From Corynebacterium sp. NML130628 (GTDB taxonomy: Bacteria > Actinomycetota > Actinomycetes > Mycobacteriales > Mycobacteriaceae): DNA of 64,000 nt. The stretch covers positions 124,001 through 188,000 of the forward strand of contig NZ_MLAL01000016.1 in the NCBI RefSeq assembly GCF_001875665.1. The letters are read 5' to 3'. The notes beneath the pieces are model-generated. The model did not search any database and was not told where the DNA came from. It saw nothing but the letters and a program-made list of their open reading frames with translations. Both the position numbers and the translations under genes were made by a program. Below are positions 45,281 through 54,925 of this stretch, piece after piece; the first letter of the stretch is position 1, and each line of letters begins with the position of its first letter.

Positions 45281-46002
45281 AGCGCGGCCACCAATACGGT
45301 GAAGAGCGTATACGCGACGATCGAGACCACCATCCGCATCAAATACTGCTTGCCCAGCCGCTGCCCACGGTTGATGATGAGGCGAGTCGGACGAGACGGA
45401 ACGGAAATTGCGGCCATCGGATCGTTCGGGGCATTGTAGACGCCCAAGAGGAATTCGTCATCAGCGCGGGCGACCTCCTCCGCATCGGGCTCGATCTTTT
45501 TAGAGGACGTCTGGCGCACCAGCAATACGAGGCTGCCCACGATAACCAGGACGGTAAATCCCACCCACACAGCGGGGGCTAGCCACTGCATGTGAGCAAA
45601 CACTGGCAGGCGCGTCGTGACGTCGCTGACAAGAAACGCGACAGCAATCGCCACTGCGAACCACCCCAAGAAGCGCCACGTCAGGTGCACAACCTGTTCC
45701 ACCCGCTGCGCGACACTTACCGAATAGGGTACGGAGGCAGCGCCATGGACCGGCTGCGGACGTGCGAGTCCGCGCGGTGGAAGACACGCGACCATCAGCA
45801 GGACAGTACCCACGGACAACAACGGCATCATCAGCACGTGCAGCGGCGTCTTCGGCTCCCAACGATCCGCCTGGCCTGACGCATCAAAATGCACCGGGAC
45901 AGGGTCAGGAATACTGTCCCAGTACAGCAGCAACAGCGCCACGTGCGCCAACAACACAACGACAGCAACAGCCCACGGCTTCCAATTCACCCGCTCACCC
46001 AT
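45277..46002 (-). CDS. DUF1648 family membrane protein
   Basis: 241 residues with about five transmembrane helices: residues 9-27, 53-70, 108-128, 137-158 and a last one near the C terminus. The DUF1648 block lies after helix 1: WDSIPDPVPVHFDASGQADRW, a motif common in Gram-positive membrane proteins including SdpI-type immunity factors. Function is unknown. It starts immediately after the yaaA stop codon and overlaps the thermonuclease by 4 bp, so yaaA, this gene and the nuclease form one tight minus-strand operon. Confidence 0.87.
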   Translation of the reverse strand: MGERVNWKPWAVAVVVLLAHVALLLLYWDSIPDPVPVHFDASGQADRWEPKTPLHVLMMPLLSVGTVLLMVACLPPRGLARPQPVHGAASVPYSVSVAQRVEQVVHLTWRFLGWFAVAIAVAFLVSDVTTRLPVFAHMQWLAPAVWVGFTVLVIVGSLVLLVRQTSSKKIEPDAEEVARADDEFLLGVYNAPNDPMAAISVPSRPTRLIINRGQRLGKQYLMRMVVSIVAYTLFTVLVAAL

Positions 46003-46725
46003 CTACGGCTCCTCCACCACGAGCGTCAACACCAACTCATCGACTTCCACAACATAGCCCGCCGCGCCAGCAACCTCGGCGACCTCGCTTATCGACGCCA
46101 CCTCTGGCCCACACGCCAGTGTCCTGGCCAACAGCCCCTTGTAGCGCTTATTAAAGTGACTGACCACCTTGCGTGACCCATCCGGGGCAACGGATTCCAC
46201 GCGGACCGTCACCGCGCCATCAACAGGCCCCAGCTTCTCGTAGGCGCCAGAACGCATATCCACCACGAACGGCTCCCGCGCAAGCGCTGACGAAACCGCC
46301 GAGCCCCAACGCGCCCGCATCGTCGGCAACGACCCATCCGCAGCAGGCACCTTCGACGACGCAGAAACCCGATAGCGCGGAATCATGTCATCAGCGCGCA
46401 CAACACCAAACAACGCCGAGCCAACCGCCAAACGACTCACCGCCTCATCCGGCAACGTCTCAGCATCCAACGCGTCGTACAACACCCCCGTATAACGATA
46501 AATCGCAGGCATCACCAGCCCCGAACGCAAGGAACGGTTCTCCACAGCCTCCTCCCGCTTCGTCTTCGGAATCTTCAGCAGCGTCATCATCTCGTCCACG
46601 TCCATTGCGGAGAGGTCGTCGAAAAGCGAAGCACGCACCGAATCCAGGGCAGGGAAGGAGACAGACATGGCGTCGCGCTCGCCGCCAGGCGCCTTTGTCT
46701 CGGAAGGAGGGAGCAGGATCAACAT
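46003..46725 (-). CDS. yaaA: Peroxide stress protein YaaA
   Basis: 240 residues, normal length for YaaA/UPF0246. In E. coli YaaA lowers free iron during hydrogen peroxide stress and the fold binds DNA. It begins [15 protein letters not shown], which is the family N terminus, and has [28 protein letters not shown], and the C-terminal [12 protein letters not shown] block. TAGGGT on the minus strand (46738-46733) ends 8 positions before ATG 46725, so a leaderless mRNA is predicted. First gene of the yaaA-DUF1648-nuclease unit. Confidence 0.93.
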   Translation of the reverse strand: MLILLPPSETKAPGGERDAMSVSFPALDSVRASLFDDLSAMDVDEMMTLLKIPKTKREEAVENRSLRSGLVMPAIYRYTGVLYDALDAETLPDEAVSRLAVGSALFGVVRADDMIPRYRVSASSKVPAADGSLPTMRARWGSAVSSALAREPFVVDMRSGAYEKLGPVDGAVTVRVESVAPDGSRKVVSHFNKRYKGLLARTLACGPEVASISEVAEVAGAAGYVVEVDELVLTLVVEEP

Positions 46726-46755
46726 GCAACTCACCCTAGCGCTAAGATATGCCCC
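46726..46755. promoter_or_regulatory. Divergent leaderless promoters of yaaA and proS
   Basis: The whole intergenic space is 30 bp. It holds TAGGGT on the minus strand (46738-46733) and TAAGAT on the plus strand (46743-46748), each ending exactly 8 positions before its own start codon. The two -10 boxes are only 4 bp apart, so any -35 contacts must lie inside the opposite gene. Confidence 0.6.
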
Positions 46756-48537
46756 ATGATTACACGCCTGTCAGAGCTCTTCCTGCGCACGCTGCGCGAA
46801 GACCCAGCCGATGCCGAAGTCCCAAGCCACAAACTGCTCGTCCGAGCAGGCTACGTCCGCCGCGCCGCGCCGGGCGTCTACAACTGGCTCCCACTTGGGC
46901 TTCGCACCCTGCGCAAGATCGAAGGCATCGTCCGTGAAGAAATGGACGCCATGGGCGCACAAGAGCTGTTGTTCCCAGCACTTCTTCCACGCGAACCATA
47001 CGAGCTGACCAATCGCTGGACCGAATACGGCGATGACCTCTTCCGCCTGCAGGACCGCAAGGGCGCAGACATGCTGCTTGGTCCAACCCACGAAGAGATG
47101 TTCACCGCGGCAGTCAAGGACATGTACTCCTCCTACAAGGACTTCCCGGTCACCCTCTACCAAATCCAAACCAAGTACCGCGACGAAGCACGCCCCCGCG
47201 CCGGCATCCTGCGCGGCCGCGAATTCGTCATGAAGGACTCCTACTCCTTCGATATGTCGGATGAAGGCCTGGACAACGCGTACGCCAAGCACCGCGAAAC
47301 CTACCAGCGCATCTTCAACCGCGTTGGCATCCGCTACGAGATTTGCAAGGCCACGTCTGGTGCGATGGGCGGCTCCGCATCCGAGGAGTTCCTTGCGTAC
47401 TCCGAGAACGGCGAGGACACCTTTGCCGTGTCCACCGCGGGGGACTACGCAGCCAACGTTGAGGCAGTGACCACGGTTGCACCGGAACCACGCCCGATTG
47501 AAGGTCTGCCGGAGGCCGTCGAGCACGACACACCAGCGTCCGAGACCATCGCGGCACTCGTGGAGTGGGCGCAGCAGGCAGGAGTGCTTATCGACGGCCG
47601 CCCAGCCGAGGCCTCCGACACCCTGAAGTGCATGATGATCAAGGTCGACGACCCCCGCGTGCTCGACGAGAACGGTAAGCCGGTCGGTCCGCAACTGGTC
47701 GGCGTTGTGATCCCGGGCGATCGCGAACTGGACGAGAAGCGCCTGGAAGCGTCGCTGGAACCCGCGACGTTTGAGCTGGCCAGCGATGAGGACTTCGCAA
47801 AGAGCGACTTCCTGGTCAAGGGCTATGTCGGCCCGCGCGCGCTGCAAGCCAATGGCGTGCGTGTCCTCGCGGACCCGCGCGTGGTGGAAGGATCCGCGTG
47901 GATCACTGGTGCCGACGCTCCTCAGAAGCACGTCGTCGGACTCGTTGCCGGCCGCGACTTCACCGTCGACGGGTTCATCGAGGCCGCAGAAATCAAGGAA
48001 GGCGACCCCTCGCCATCCGGCAACGGCACCGTTGAACTCGCCCGCGGCATTGAACTGGGGCACATCTTCCAACTCGGCCGCAAGTACACCGAAGCGATGG
48101 ACGTGCAGATCCTCGACGAAAACGGCAAGCGCGCTGTGCCGACGATGGGCTCCTACGGTATCGGCATTTCCCGCATGATGGCCGTCGTCGCGGAGCAGAA
48201 GCATGACGAGAAGGGACTTGTGTGGCCAGTCGCGGTCGCGCCGTACCAGGTGCACGTCGCCGTCGCGAACAAGGACCAGGCGGCCATGGAAGCCGGTGAC
48301 GCCCTCGTGCAGGAGCTCAGCGACAAGGGCATCGAAGTGCTGTACGACGACCGCCCAAAGGTGTCCCCGGGCGTAAAGTTCAAGGATGCCGAGCTTCTCG
48401 GCATGCCATTCCTCGTGATCCTTGGTCGCTCATTTGCCGACGGCATTGTCGAGCTGCGCATCCGCGGCGGCGAAACCCTCGAGGTTCCAGCCGGTGAGGT
48501 CGTGGCGAAGCTGCAGCAGCTCATCGCCGAAAGCTAA
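46756..48537 (+). CDS. proS: Prolyl-tRNA synthetase
   Basis: 593 residues. This is a bacterial (E. coli-like) class II ProRS with an editing insertion. The N-terminal part has [19 protein letters not shown] and motif 2 region around [25 protein letters not shown] near residue 150. The INS editing domain for misacylated Ala-tRNA lies at about residues 225-405 and includes KCMMIKVDD. Motif 3 is in [11 protein letters not shown] near 470, and an anticodon-binding domain completes it. Start ATG 46756 matches the predicted leaderless transcript. Confidence 0.97.
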   Translation: MITRLSELFLRTLREDPADAEVPSHKLLVRAGYVRRAAPGVYNWLPLGLRTLRKIEGIVREEMDAMGAQELLFPALLPREPYELTNRWTEYGDDLFRLQDRKGADMLLGPTHEEMFTAAVKDMYSSYKDFPVTLYQIQTKYRDEARPRAGILRGREFVMKDSYSFDMSDEGLDNAYAKHRETYQRIFNRVGIRYEICKATSGAMGGSASEEFLAYSENGEDTFAVSTAGDYAANVEAVTTVAPEPRPIEGLPEAVEHDTPASETIAALVEWAQQAGVLIDGRPAEASDTLKCMMIKVDDPRVLDENGKPVGPQLVGVVIPGDRELDEKRLEASLEPATFELASDEDFAKSDFLVKGYVGPRALQANGVRVLADPRVVEGSAWITGADAPQKHVVGLVAGRDFTVDGFIEAAEIKEGDPSPSGNGTVELARGIELGHIFQLGRKYTEAMDVQILDENGKRAVPTMGSYGIGISRMMAVVAEQKHDEKGLVWPVAVAPYQVHVAVANKDQAAMEAGDALVQELSDKGIEVLYDDRPKVSPGVKFKDAELLGMPFLVILGRSFADGIVELRIRGGETLEVPAGEVVAKLQQLIAES

Positions 48538-48560
48538 TCAGCCCATCCGAGGCAGGTCAG

Positions 48561-48601
48561 GCCTTATGCATGCTGCGCGTGAGCGGCAAGCATAAGGCTT
48601 T
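48561..48601 (+). terminator. Terminator after proS, overlapping the convergent lipoprotein gene
   Basis: GCCTTATGC (48561-48569) pairs with GCATAAGGC (48590-48598), followed by TTTGC. The stem lies inside the last 12 codons of the minus-strand lipoprotein gene. Confidence 0.7.
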
Positions 48602-49379
48602 GCTGTTTCCACTCCGTGGAGTGCGCCTGGGCCACGGTGCTCCTCCAGGAGTTCATCAGCTGGGCGGAGAGGGCGTCGACAAGTGATTGAGCATCCGACG
48701 CATCCGTCAATGATTCGTTGTGCGCGAATTGGTAGCCCGTGGCAGCGACGGGAATCGAATCGGCGTCGCGTAGCGAAGAGCGCAGGAATGCGACACGCTG
48801 ATCAGCTGCTTCCTCCAACGCGGCAATACGCGCATGCAGTGGCGCATCAGCGAATGCCTTCGCCAGGCCGATGCCGTAGAGGAACTCGTACTCGGTCTGC
48901 AACGCTTGGCTTGCTTGCGCGATGTCATCCTTGTGCTGGAGCGCAATAGTCCTCTCGCTATCAAGCTCTGGTCCTGTCGCTGCCACGATGTCGACGGCCT
49001 GCGCAGCCACTAAATCGCGTGACTCAGCTGGAACCTTCTCCAGTGACGTGCTCAACGACTGCACCGCGGACGCCCGGAGTTGCGCTGCATCGCTGGCACC
49101 TGCCAGATCCCCCGGCTCGGTGGAGAACTCGCAGCTGCGTGGTAGTTCCGCGTCGATGCTGCCGCACAGCCGTGATACCTCGCCGTACAGCTCCTGCGCT
49201 TGCTTGCTGCGAAGCTCGGCAAGCGCAGGTTCGGAGAGGCTCTGCGCATCGGCAGTAGCTTGGTTCGCAAGGCCAAGCACGGACTTGTCCGGTCGAGGCC
49301 CAACAATGTCGAGAAGGTCGCACGCTGCAACCGACAGCCCCAACGGCACCGTGAGAACAGCAACCAGCAATTTTTTCAC
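48564..49379 (-). CDS. Lipoprotein with ferritin-like DUF4439-type domain
   Basis: 271 residues from GTG 49379. The signal peptide ends in lipobox SVAAC, acylated Cys near residue 20. The body is nearly all helical and Ala/Leu/Glu-rich. The C-terminal half has the paired-helix pattern of DUF4439: QTEYEFLYGIGLAKAF, then a helix with RIAALEEAADQRVAFLRSSL, and a last long helix. The Glu and His positions suggest a ferritin-like four-helix bundle, but metal binding is not shown. On the minus strand TAGCGT (49392-49387) ends 8 positions before the GTG, choosing it over ATG 49421. A gene of this type next to rimP is conserved in actinobacteria. Confidence 0.8.
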   Translation of the reverse strand: MKKLLVAVLTVPLGLSVAACDLLDIVGPRPDKSVLGLANQATADAQSLSEPALAELRSKQAQELYGEVSRLCGSIDAELPRSCEFSTEPGDLAGASDAAQLRASAVQSLSTSLEKVPAESRDLVAAQAVDIVAATGPELDSERTIALQHKDDIAQASQALQTEYEFLYGIGLAKAFADAPLHARIAALEEAADQRVAFLRSSLRDADSIPVAATGYQFAHNESLTDASDAQSLVDALSAQLMNSWRSTVAQAHSTEWKQQSLMLAAHAQHA

Positions 49380-49421
49380 GGGGAAAACGCTAGCACGTTT
49401 GCGTCGCGCTATGGTGGGCAC

Positions 49422-49973
49422 ATGGCTTTTCCAACTTCCCGAGAATTAGAGACACTCATCGAGCCGCTCACTCAGCGCCACAAGATGGACATTGAACACA
49501 TCAAGGCGGTCAAGGCCGGTAAAAAGTCGCAGATCGTCATCGCCCTTGATGCTGATTCCCGACCAACACTTGACGAACTGGAAGTCGTGTCCAATGAAAT
49601 CGGTGAGCTGCTTGACGCGGAAGAAGAAAACGGTGATTTCTCTTTTGGAGCCGGCTACACCCTAGAAGTCACCACGCCTGGCGTCGACCTTCCGCTCACG
49701 GCAGCGCGTCACTGGCGACGCAACCGCGGGCGGTTGGTCAAGGTGAACGACACGAACGGCCAGAGCTCTACTTGGCGCATTGGGGCAATGAACCCCGAGG
49801 AAACAAAAGTCGTGCTCATTGAAGCAGGGAAGAAGACTCCGTCGGTACAAATCTTGGAAGTTTCCGAAATGCCGAAATCGGTGGTAGAAATTGAGTTCAA
49901 CGCGCCGCCCGCAGCTGAGCGAGAACTCAGCGAAGCGACGTTTGAAGAAGCAGAAGTAGCAGCAACCCTGTAA
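49422..49973 (+). CDS. rimP: Ribosome maturation factor RimP
   Basis: 183 residues. RimP binds the 30S and is needed for 16S rRNA maturation. The two-domain fold is evident: the N-terminal alpha-beta domain with ELETLIEPLTQRHKMDIEHI, the EVTTPGVDLPLTAARHWRRNRG block, and a C-terminal Sm-like barrel. TATGGT ends 7 positions before ATG 49422. It leads rimP-nusA-ylxR-infB, the standard nus operon order. The first 43 bp upstream are shared with the divergent lipoprotein promoter. Confidence 0.94.
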   Translation: MAFPTSRELETLIEPLTQRHKMDIEHIKAVKAGKKSQIVIALDADSRPTLDELEVVSNEIGELLDAEEENGDFSFGAGYTLEVTTPGVDLPLTAARHWRRNRGRLVKVNDTNGQSSTWRIGAMNPEETKVVLIEAGKKTPSVQILEVSEMPKSVVEIEFNAPPAAERELSEATFEEAEVAATL

Positions 49974-49992
49974 GGGAACCGGAGGAAGACAA

Positions 49993-50997
49993 GTGAATAT
50001 CGACGTCCAAGTCTTAAAGAACATTGAAACTCAGCAGGGGATCGGATTCGACGAACTGCTAGAAACCATCGCTTCGGCATTGCTCTTCGCGTACACGGAT
50101 AACCTGGAAAACCCCCAGGATGAAAGCCACAAGGCGCGTGTCGACATCGACTCTGAAACAGGCGATGTCGCCGTCATGGTCTCCGAACTCGACGCCGATG
50201 GCGAAGTCATCTCAGAGTACGACGCTACGCCAGTGAACTTTTCCCGAATCGGCGCCCGCGCGGTACGCGACGCCATCAAAGGCAAACTTTTGGCTGTTGA
50301 AGCCGGGCGTGTCTACGAGGAGTACTCCGCTGCCGAAGGGACAGTGGTCTCCGGCATCGTGCAGCGAGACGCACAGGCGGAAGAGCGAGGAATCTCCGTC
50401 GTACAGCTCGGCACGGAAGCCGACCCACAAGACGGCTTGCTTATCCCTGCGGAAAAGATTCCCTCCGAAACGCTTAAGCACGGAGACCGCATTAAGGCCT
50501 ACGTAGTAGGCGTCAACAAGACCGACCGTCGTGTGCAGGTAAGCCTTTCGCGTACCCACCCTGAACTCGTGCGGGGACTGTTTGCGCTCGAAGTCCCAGA
50601 GATCGCAGACGGCACCGTTGAAATCGTGGGTATTGCCCGCGAGGCGGGGCACCGTTCCAAGATTGCGGTGCGTGCGACGGTGAAAGGCGTCAACGCGAAG
50701 GGCGCATGCATTGGTCCGCGCGGTTCCCGCGTCTCGAACGTGATGAAAGAGCTCGGCGGGGAAAAGATCGATATCATCGACTGGGCTGAAGATCCGGCGA
50801 CCTACGTTGGCAACTCGCTGGCCCCGTCGAAGGTCGTCAAAGTGGAAGTCGTTGACCCAGCAGCACAGGTAGCGCGAGTGACGGTGCCGGACTACCAGTT
50901 GTCACTGGCGATCGGTAAAGAAGGCCAAAACGCCCGCCTTGCTGCGCGCCTCACCGGCTGGAAGATTGATATCCACTCCGATGCAGCAGCGAATTAA
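49993..50997 (+). CDS. nusA: Transcription termination/antitermination protein NusA
   Basis: 334 residues, the short actinobacterial form without the E. coli C-terminal repeats. NusA binds RNA polymerase and modulates pausing, termination and rRNA antitermination. An N-terminal RNAP-binding domain is followed by S1 (about 130-195, with [10 protein letters not shown]). Two KH domains follow, with [11 protein letters not shown] near 240 and [19 protein letters not shown] near 315. GTG 49993 follows GGAGGAAGAC. Confidence 0.97.
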   Translation: MNIDVQVLKNIETQQGIGFDELLETIASALLFAYTDNLENPQDESHKARVDIDSETGDVAVMVSELDADGEVISEYDATPVNFSRIGARAVRDAIKGKLLAVEAGRVYEEYSAAEGTVVSGIVQRDAQAEERGISVVQLGTEADPQDGLLIPAEKIPSETLKHGDRIKAYVVGVNKTDRRVQVSLSRTHPELVRGLFALEVPEIADGTVEIVGIAREAGHRSKIAVRATVKGVNAKGACIGPRGSRVSNVMKELGGEKIDIIDWAEDPATYVGNSLAPSKVVKVEVVDPAAQVARVTVPDYQLSLAIGKEGQNARLAARLTGWKIDIHSDAAAN

Positions 50998-51150
50998 CGA
51001 CGCCAAATCCTTACCACTGGGTCGAAAAATCACACGACGCTTATAAAAACTTGGCAAAGTGGCGTAGGCTGGTCCGTGGCTAATAATCCCAACGTGGTGT
51101 TAGCCACGTGATACCTGTTAGTAACGTCGAGTGGTGGAAGAAGGGTGTGG

Positions 51151-51465
51151 ATGACTTCAACGAGCAAACGCTCAATCCGTCGTCGCACTTGTATAGCCAC
51201 AGGCCGGAAGCTTCCAGATAGGGAATTGCTCCGGGTTGTTGCTGACGGTACTGTTCCAGGTGTTGTTCTTGCAGACCCCACCCGGCTGTTACCAGGGCGG
51301 GGAGCATGGATAACTCCCACATGGGATGCTTTAAAGCTGGCGGAAGAGCGTAGAGCTTTCTCTCGCGCCCTCCGTCTGTCCGCTCCGGCGGACGTAGGTC
51401 ATGTACAGAAGTACCTCGCTGATAAGGCGAAAGACCCAACAGAAGTAAGGAAGACCGAACACTGA
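51151..51465 (+). CDS. ylxR: YlxR family RNA-binding protein
   Basis: 104 residues. The YlxR fold core is visible: RRRTCIATGRKLPDRELLRVV, then GRGAWITPT and a helical C terminus with FSRALR. The family (RnpM in Bacillus) binds RNA and, in B. subtilis, modulates RNase P; whether this holds in actinobacteria is open. ATG 51151 has GAAGAAGGG upstream; GTG 51145 is also in frame. It sits in its standard position between nusA and infB, 153 bp after nusA. Confidence 0.9.
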   Translation: MTSTSKRSIRRRTCIATGRKLPDRELLRVVADGTVPGVVLADPTRLLPGRGAWITPTWDALKLAEERRAFSRALRLSAPADVGHVQKYLADKAKDPTEVRKTEH

Positions 51466-51503
51466 TGAGAACGCAACAATGAAGCAGCATCAGCGATGAA
51501 AGT

Positions 51504-51552
51504 CATAATCAACGTCTAGAGGTCGGCCGCCGTTTCCGGTGCCGCCCTCTAG
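51504..51552 (+). promoter_or_regulatory. infB promoter and 5' hairpin
   Basis: CATAAT at 51504-51509 would start transcription near 51516. A stem begins exactly there: CTAGAGG (51516-51522) pairs with CCTCTAG (51546-51552), extended by CGGC/GCCG. The Shine-Dalgarno AGAGGAG at 51561-51567 follows after 8 nt. The hairpin could cap the mRNA 5' end against decay or modulate IF2 translation. Confidence 0.5.
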
Positions 51553-51571
51553 CCCAACCAAGAGGAGACAC

Positions 51572-54349
51572 GTGCCCGGAAAGCTACGCGTACACGAGCT
51601 TGCAAAACGGCTCGGCGTAACAAGCAAGGAACTGCTCGCCACCCTGAAAGAGGAAGGCGAGTTCGTAAAAACAGCTTCTTCCACCATTGAGCCTCCCGTC
51701 GTCAAGAAGATGATGGCGCTATACGAGGAAAAGAATGGTGGCGGAGATGACGCATCCAAGGATGCCGCGAAGCCTGCAAGCAAGACAGCGAAGCCCGCTG
51801 CTGCGAAGTCGGCAGCACCGAAGCCAGGCGCTGCAAAACCCGCAGCACCGAAGCCTGGTGCGCCGAAGCCAGGTGCAGCAAACCCGGCCGCACCGAAGCC
51901 TGGTGCGCCGAAGCCAGCTGCGGCTAAGCCTGCCGCGCCGAAGCCGGCGGCTGCCAAACCTGCTGCGCCAAAGTCGGCCGCACCGAAGCCTGGTGCGCCG
52001 AAACCAGCTGCGGCTAAGCCTGCCGCGCCAAAGCCTTCTGGCATGCCGCGGCCAATGCCGAAGCCAGGCGGTCGCCCGCGGGTAGCCAACAACCCATTTT
52101 CTTCTAATACAGGTGGCACGCGCCCAGCTCCACGTCCAGGCGGACGCGGTGCACAAGGCGGGCGTGGTGGTCAGCCAGGCCGCGGCGCTCAAGGTAGCCC
52201 GCGCCCAGGGCAGGGTCAGGGTCGTGGAACGGGCGCACCGCGTCCAGGTAGCCGTCGTCCATCCCCGGCGGATATGGCAGCGGCTCCCTCGCCAACCCAA
52301 ATGCCACGCAAGGCCGCTGGGTCGGATAACCGTGGCGGTCGCGGCGGCCACAACAGGGGCCGTGGTGGGCACGGTCCAAGGGGACCACAGGGTGGCGGTT
52401 TCCGTGGGCGCGGTGGGCGTCGCGGGGGAACTGCGGGTGCATTCGGCCGTCCAGGCGGCGCACCAGGGCGTCGTCGTAAGTCGAAGGGCCAGAAGAGGGC
52501 CGAGTACGAGGAGATGCACGCACCAAACGTCATCGGTGGCGTACGCCTGCCCGATGGCGGTGGTAAGACTGTGCGTCTACGGCAGGGTGCAACCCTGGCC
52601 GACTTCGCCGAGAAGATCGGTACCGAAGCATCGAACCTGGTTCAGGCTCTGTTCAACCTCGGCGAAATGGTGACAGCAACGCAGTCGGTCCCCGAAGAGA
52701 CCTTGCAGCTGCTGGGCGCGGAGATTAATTACGAGGTCAAGATCGTCTCGCCTGAGGACGAGGACCGCGAGCTTCTCGAGTCCTTCGACCTGCAGTTCGG
52801 CGAGGACGAAGGCACCGATGAGGACCTTGAACAGCGCCCACCAGTGGTGTCTGTCATGGGCCACGTCGACCACGGTAAGACCCGACTGCTGGACACGATT
52901 CGTCGTGCCAACGTCGGCCGCGGCGAAGCCGGTGGCATTACCCAGGGCATCGGTGCATACCAGACCACCGTGAAGCTCGACGGCGCGGAACGAAAGATTA
53001 CGTTCCTCGATACTCCGGGTCACGAGGCCTTCACAGCAATGCGTGCTCGTGGCGCGAAGTCGACTGACCTCGCAATTCTCGTCGTTGCAGCTGATGACGG
53101 CGTGATGCCTCAGACGGTTGAAGCTATCAACCACGCGAAGGCCGCCGACCTGCCGATTGTGGTTGCGGTAAACAAGGTGGATAAGCCTGAGGCATCTCCA
53201 GATAAGATCCGTGGCCAGCTCACCGAATACGGTCTGGTTCCGGAGGAGTACGGCGGCGACACGATGTTCATCGATATCTCCGCGAAGCAGGGAACCGGTA
53301 TCGACGAACTGCTTGAGGCTGTCCTGCTCACCGCTGACGCAGCACTCGAGCTGCAGGCGAACCCGGACATGGACGCGCAAGGTGTTGCCATCGAGTCTCA
53401 CCTCGACCGTGGCCGTGGCCCGGTGTCCACTGTTATCGTGCAGCGCGGTACCCTGCGCGTTGGTGACTCCATCGTGGTTGGCGGCAGCTTCGGCCGCGTT
53501 CGACGCATGGTCGACGAATGGGGCCAGGACGTCGAAGAAGCAGGACCATCGCGCCCGGTACAGGTGCAGGGGCTCAATGGCGTTCCTGGCCCAGGCGACA
53601 ACCTCCTGGTAGTCGAGGACGACCGTGTTGCTCGTCAGATAGCAGCACAGCGTGACGCCCGTCATCGTGCTGCAATGCAGGCACGAAGCAAGAAGCGCGT
53701 TTCCCTCGAGAACCTGGACCAGGCGCTCAAGGAGACGAGCCAGCTCAACCTCATTCTGAAGGGCGACAACGCCGGTTCGGTGGAAGCCTTGGAGGAGGCG
53801 CTGCTCAAGATCGAGGTCGACGACGAAGTCGAGGTAAACATCATCGACCGCGGCGTCGGTGCTGTCACCCAGACCAACGTCGTACTCGCGGCTGCTTCCG
53901 ACGCCGTCATCGTGGCATTCAATGTTCGCGCTGAGGGCAAGGCGACGGAAGAGGCCAACAACGAGGGCGTCGAGATTCGTTACTACTCGGTGATCTACAA
54001 GGCTATCGAGGAAGTCGAGGCGGCTCTGAAGGGCATGCTGAAACCTATCTACGAAGAGAAGGACCTGGGCAAGGCCGAGATCCGTCAGATCTTCAAGGCG
54101 TCCTCCGTCGGCCTCATTGCAGGCTGCATGGTCACCGAAGGCAAGGTCAAGCGAGGCGCGAAGATTCGCTTGGTGCGCGACGGCAACGTTGTCACCTCGG
54201 ATGCAACCATCGATTCGCTGCGACGCGAAAAGGATGACGCGACCGAAGTTGCCAAGGGATACGAGTGCGGCATGGTGCTGTCCTACCCGGACATCCAGGT
54301 CGGCGACATCATCGAGACATACGAGATGGTGGAAGTTCCCCGCGACTAG
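51572..54349 (+). CDS. infB: Translation initiation factor IF-2
   Basis: 925 residues. IF-2 is the GTPase that delivers fMet-tRNA and joins subunits. The N-terminal IF2_N domain ([15 protein letters not shown]) is followed by a low-complexity linker, about residues 65-340. Its first half is an Ala/Pro/Lys repeat built on [12 protein letters not shown] and its second half is Gly/Arg-rich. The GTPase domain has [12 protein letters not shown] near residue 430, DTPGHEAF, and NKVDKPEA, with C-terminal domains to the end. Start GTG 51572 has AGAGGAG 5 nt upstream; the frame is open back to 51539 but not conserved. Confidence 0.97.
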   Translation: MPGKLRVHELAKRLGVTSKELLATLKEEGEFVKTASSTIEPPVVKKMMALYEEKNGGGDDASKDAAKPASKTAKPAAAKSAAPKPGAAKPAAPKPGAPKPGAANPAAPKPGAPKPAAAKPAAPKPAAAKPAAPKSAAPKPGAPKPAAAKPAAPKPSGMPRPMPKPGGRPRVANNPFSSNTGGTRPAPRPGGRGAQGGRGGQPGRGAQGSPRPGQGQGRGTGAPRPGSRRPSPADMAAAPSPTQMPRKAAGSDNRGGRGGHNRGRGGHGPRGPQGGGFRGRGGRRGGTAGAFGRPGGAPGRRRKSKGQKRAEYEEMHAPNVIGGVRLPDGGGKTVRLRQGATLADFAEKIGTEASNLVQALFNLGEMVTATQSVPEETLQLLGAEINYEVKIVSPEDEDRELLESFDLQFGEDEGTDEDLEQRPPVVSVMGHVDHGKTRLLDTIRRANVGRGEAGGITQGIGAYQTTVKLDGAERKITFLDTPGHEAFTAMRARGAKSTDLAILVVAADDGVMPQTVEAINHAKAADLPIVVAVNKVDKPEASPDKIRGQLTEYGLVPEEYGGDTMFIDISAKQGTGIDELLEAVLLTADAALELQANPDMDAQGVAIESHLDRGRGPVSTVIVQRGTLRVGDSIVVGGSFGRVRRMVDEWGQDVEEAGPSRPVQVQGLNGVPGPGDNLLVVEDDRVARQIAAQRDARHRAAMQARSKKRVSLENLDQALKETSQLNLILKGDNAGSVEALEEALLKIEVDDEVEVNIIDRGVGAVTQTNVVLAAASDAVIVAFNVRAEGKATEEANNEGVEIRYYSVIYKAIEEVEAALKGMLKPIYEEKDLGKAEIRQIFKASSVGLIAGCMVTEGKVKRGAKIRLVRDGNVVTSDATIDSLRREKDDATEVAKGYECGMVLSYPDIQVGDIIETYEMVEVPRD
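51790..52036 (+). repeat. In-frame Ala/Pro/Lys repeat in infB
   Basis: Tandem degenerate units of about 24-36 bp encoding variants of [18 protein letters not shown] identity between some copies is high (for example around 51890 and 51985), so copy number may vary between strains. Confidence 0.8.
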
Positions 54350-54362
54350 CCGACAAATCAGT

Positions 54363-54405
54363 AACGACCCTGCTCTTTCCTAAACGGGAGATGAGCAGGG
54401 TCGTT
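54363..54405 (+). terminator. Terminator after infB
   Basis: AACGACCCTGCTC (54363-54375) pairs with GAGCAGGGTCGTT (54393-54405), a perfect 13-bp stem, followed by TGCTTTC. A -10 TAGACT for rbfA lies at 54442-54447. Confidence 0.85.
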
Positions 54406-54485
54406 TGCTTTCTTGAAGTAGTAGGCCGTGTCGTGGCAGGGTAGACTGTTCAAAGGTTTAGTGCCAATCAAGTAAAGGAGACGAA

Positions 54486-54920
54486 ATGTCAGAGAATCCT
54501 CGCGCACAGCGGCTGGCGAAACAGATCCAGGTGATCGTCGCGTCGGCGATAGAGCGTGAAGTGAAAGACCGTCGCCTCGAATTGGTGACTATCACGGATG
54601 TTCGCGTGACTGGCGATTTGCACGATGCAACCGTGTATTACACGGTTCGTGGCAAGAACATTGACGATGAGCCAGATTACGACCAAGCTGCAGAAGCGCT
54701 GCACCGCCACCGCGGCCAGATTCGTAAGATCGTCGGTGATCAGCTGAGCGTTCGGTTTACGCCCACTATCGCATTCGAACTCGACACGGTTCCCGAGTCT
54801 TCGGCGCGTATGGAAGCGCTGCTCGAGAAAGCACGACGCCGTGATGAAGAGCTGGCGAAGCTGCGGGAAAATGCCCGTCCAGCTGGTGAGGAAAACCCTT
54901 ATAAGACGATCGAAGAGTAG
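54486..54920 (+). CDS. rbfA: Ribosome-binding factor A
   Basis: 144 residues. RbfA is a KH-fold protein that matures the 5' end of 16S rRNA and is a cold-shock factor in E. coli. It has the [26 protein letters not shown] helix-strand start (cut here at the Arg/Leu junction for length), [19 protein letters not shown], and [16 protein letters not shown]-terminal charged tail follows. Shine-Dalgarno AAAGGAGAC precedes ATG 54486. First of the rbfA-nrnA-dinF-pptH-pptT run, with gaps of 5-12 bp between genes. Confidence 0.95.
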   Translation: MSENPRAQRLAKQIQVIVASAIEREVKDRRLELVTITDVRVTGDLHDATVYYTVRGKNIDDEPDYDQAAEALHRHRGQIRKIVGDQLSVRFTPTIAFELDTVPESSARMEALLEKARRRDEELAKLRENARPAGEENPYKTIEE

Positions 54921-54925
54921 ACACT

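Noticed and set aside
51490..52119. Minus-strand frame with Gly/Ala/Phe repeats that resembles a repetitive surface protein
   Set aside because: It is the antisense reading of the infB Ala/Pro/Lys repeat; there is no ribosome site and the sense frame is certain.
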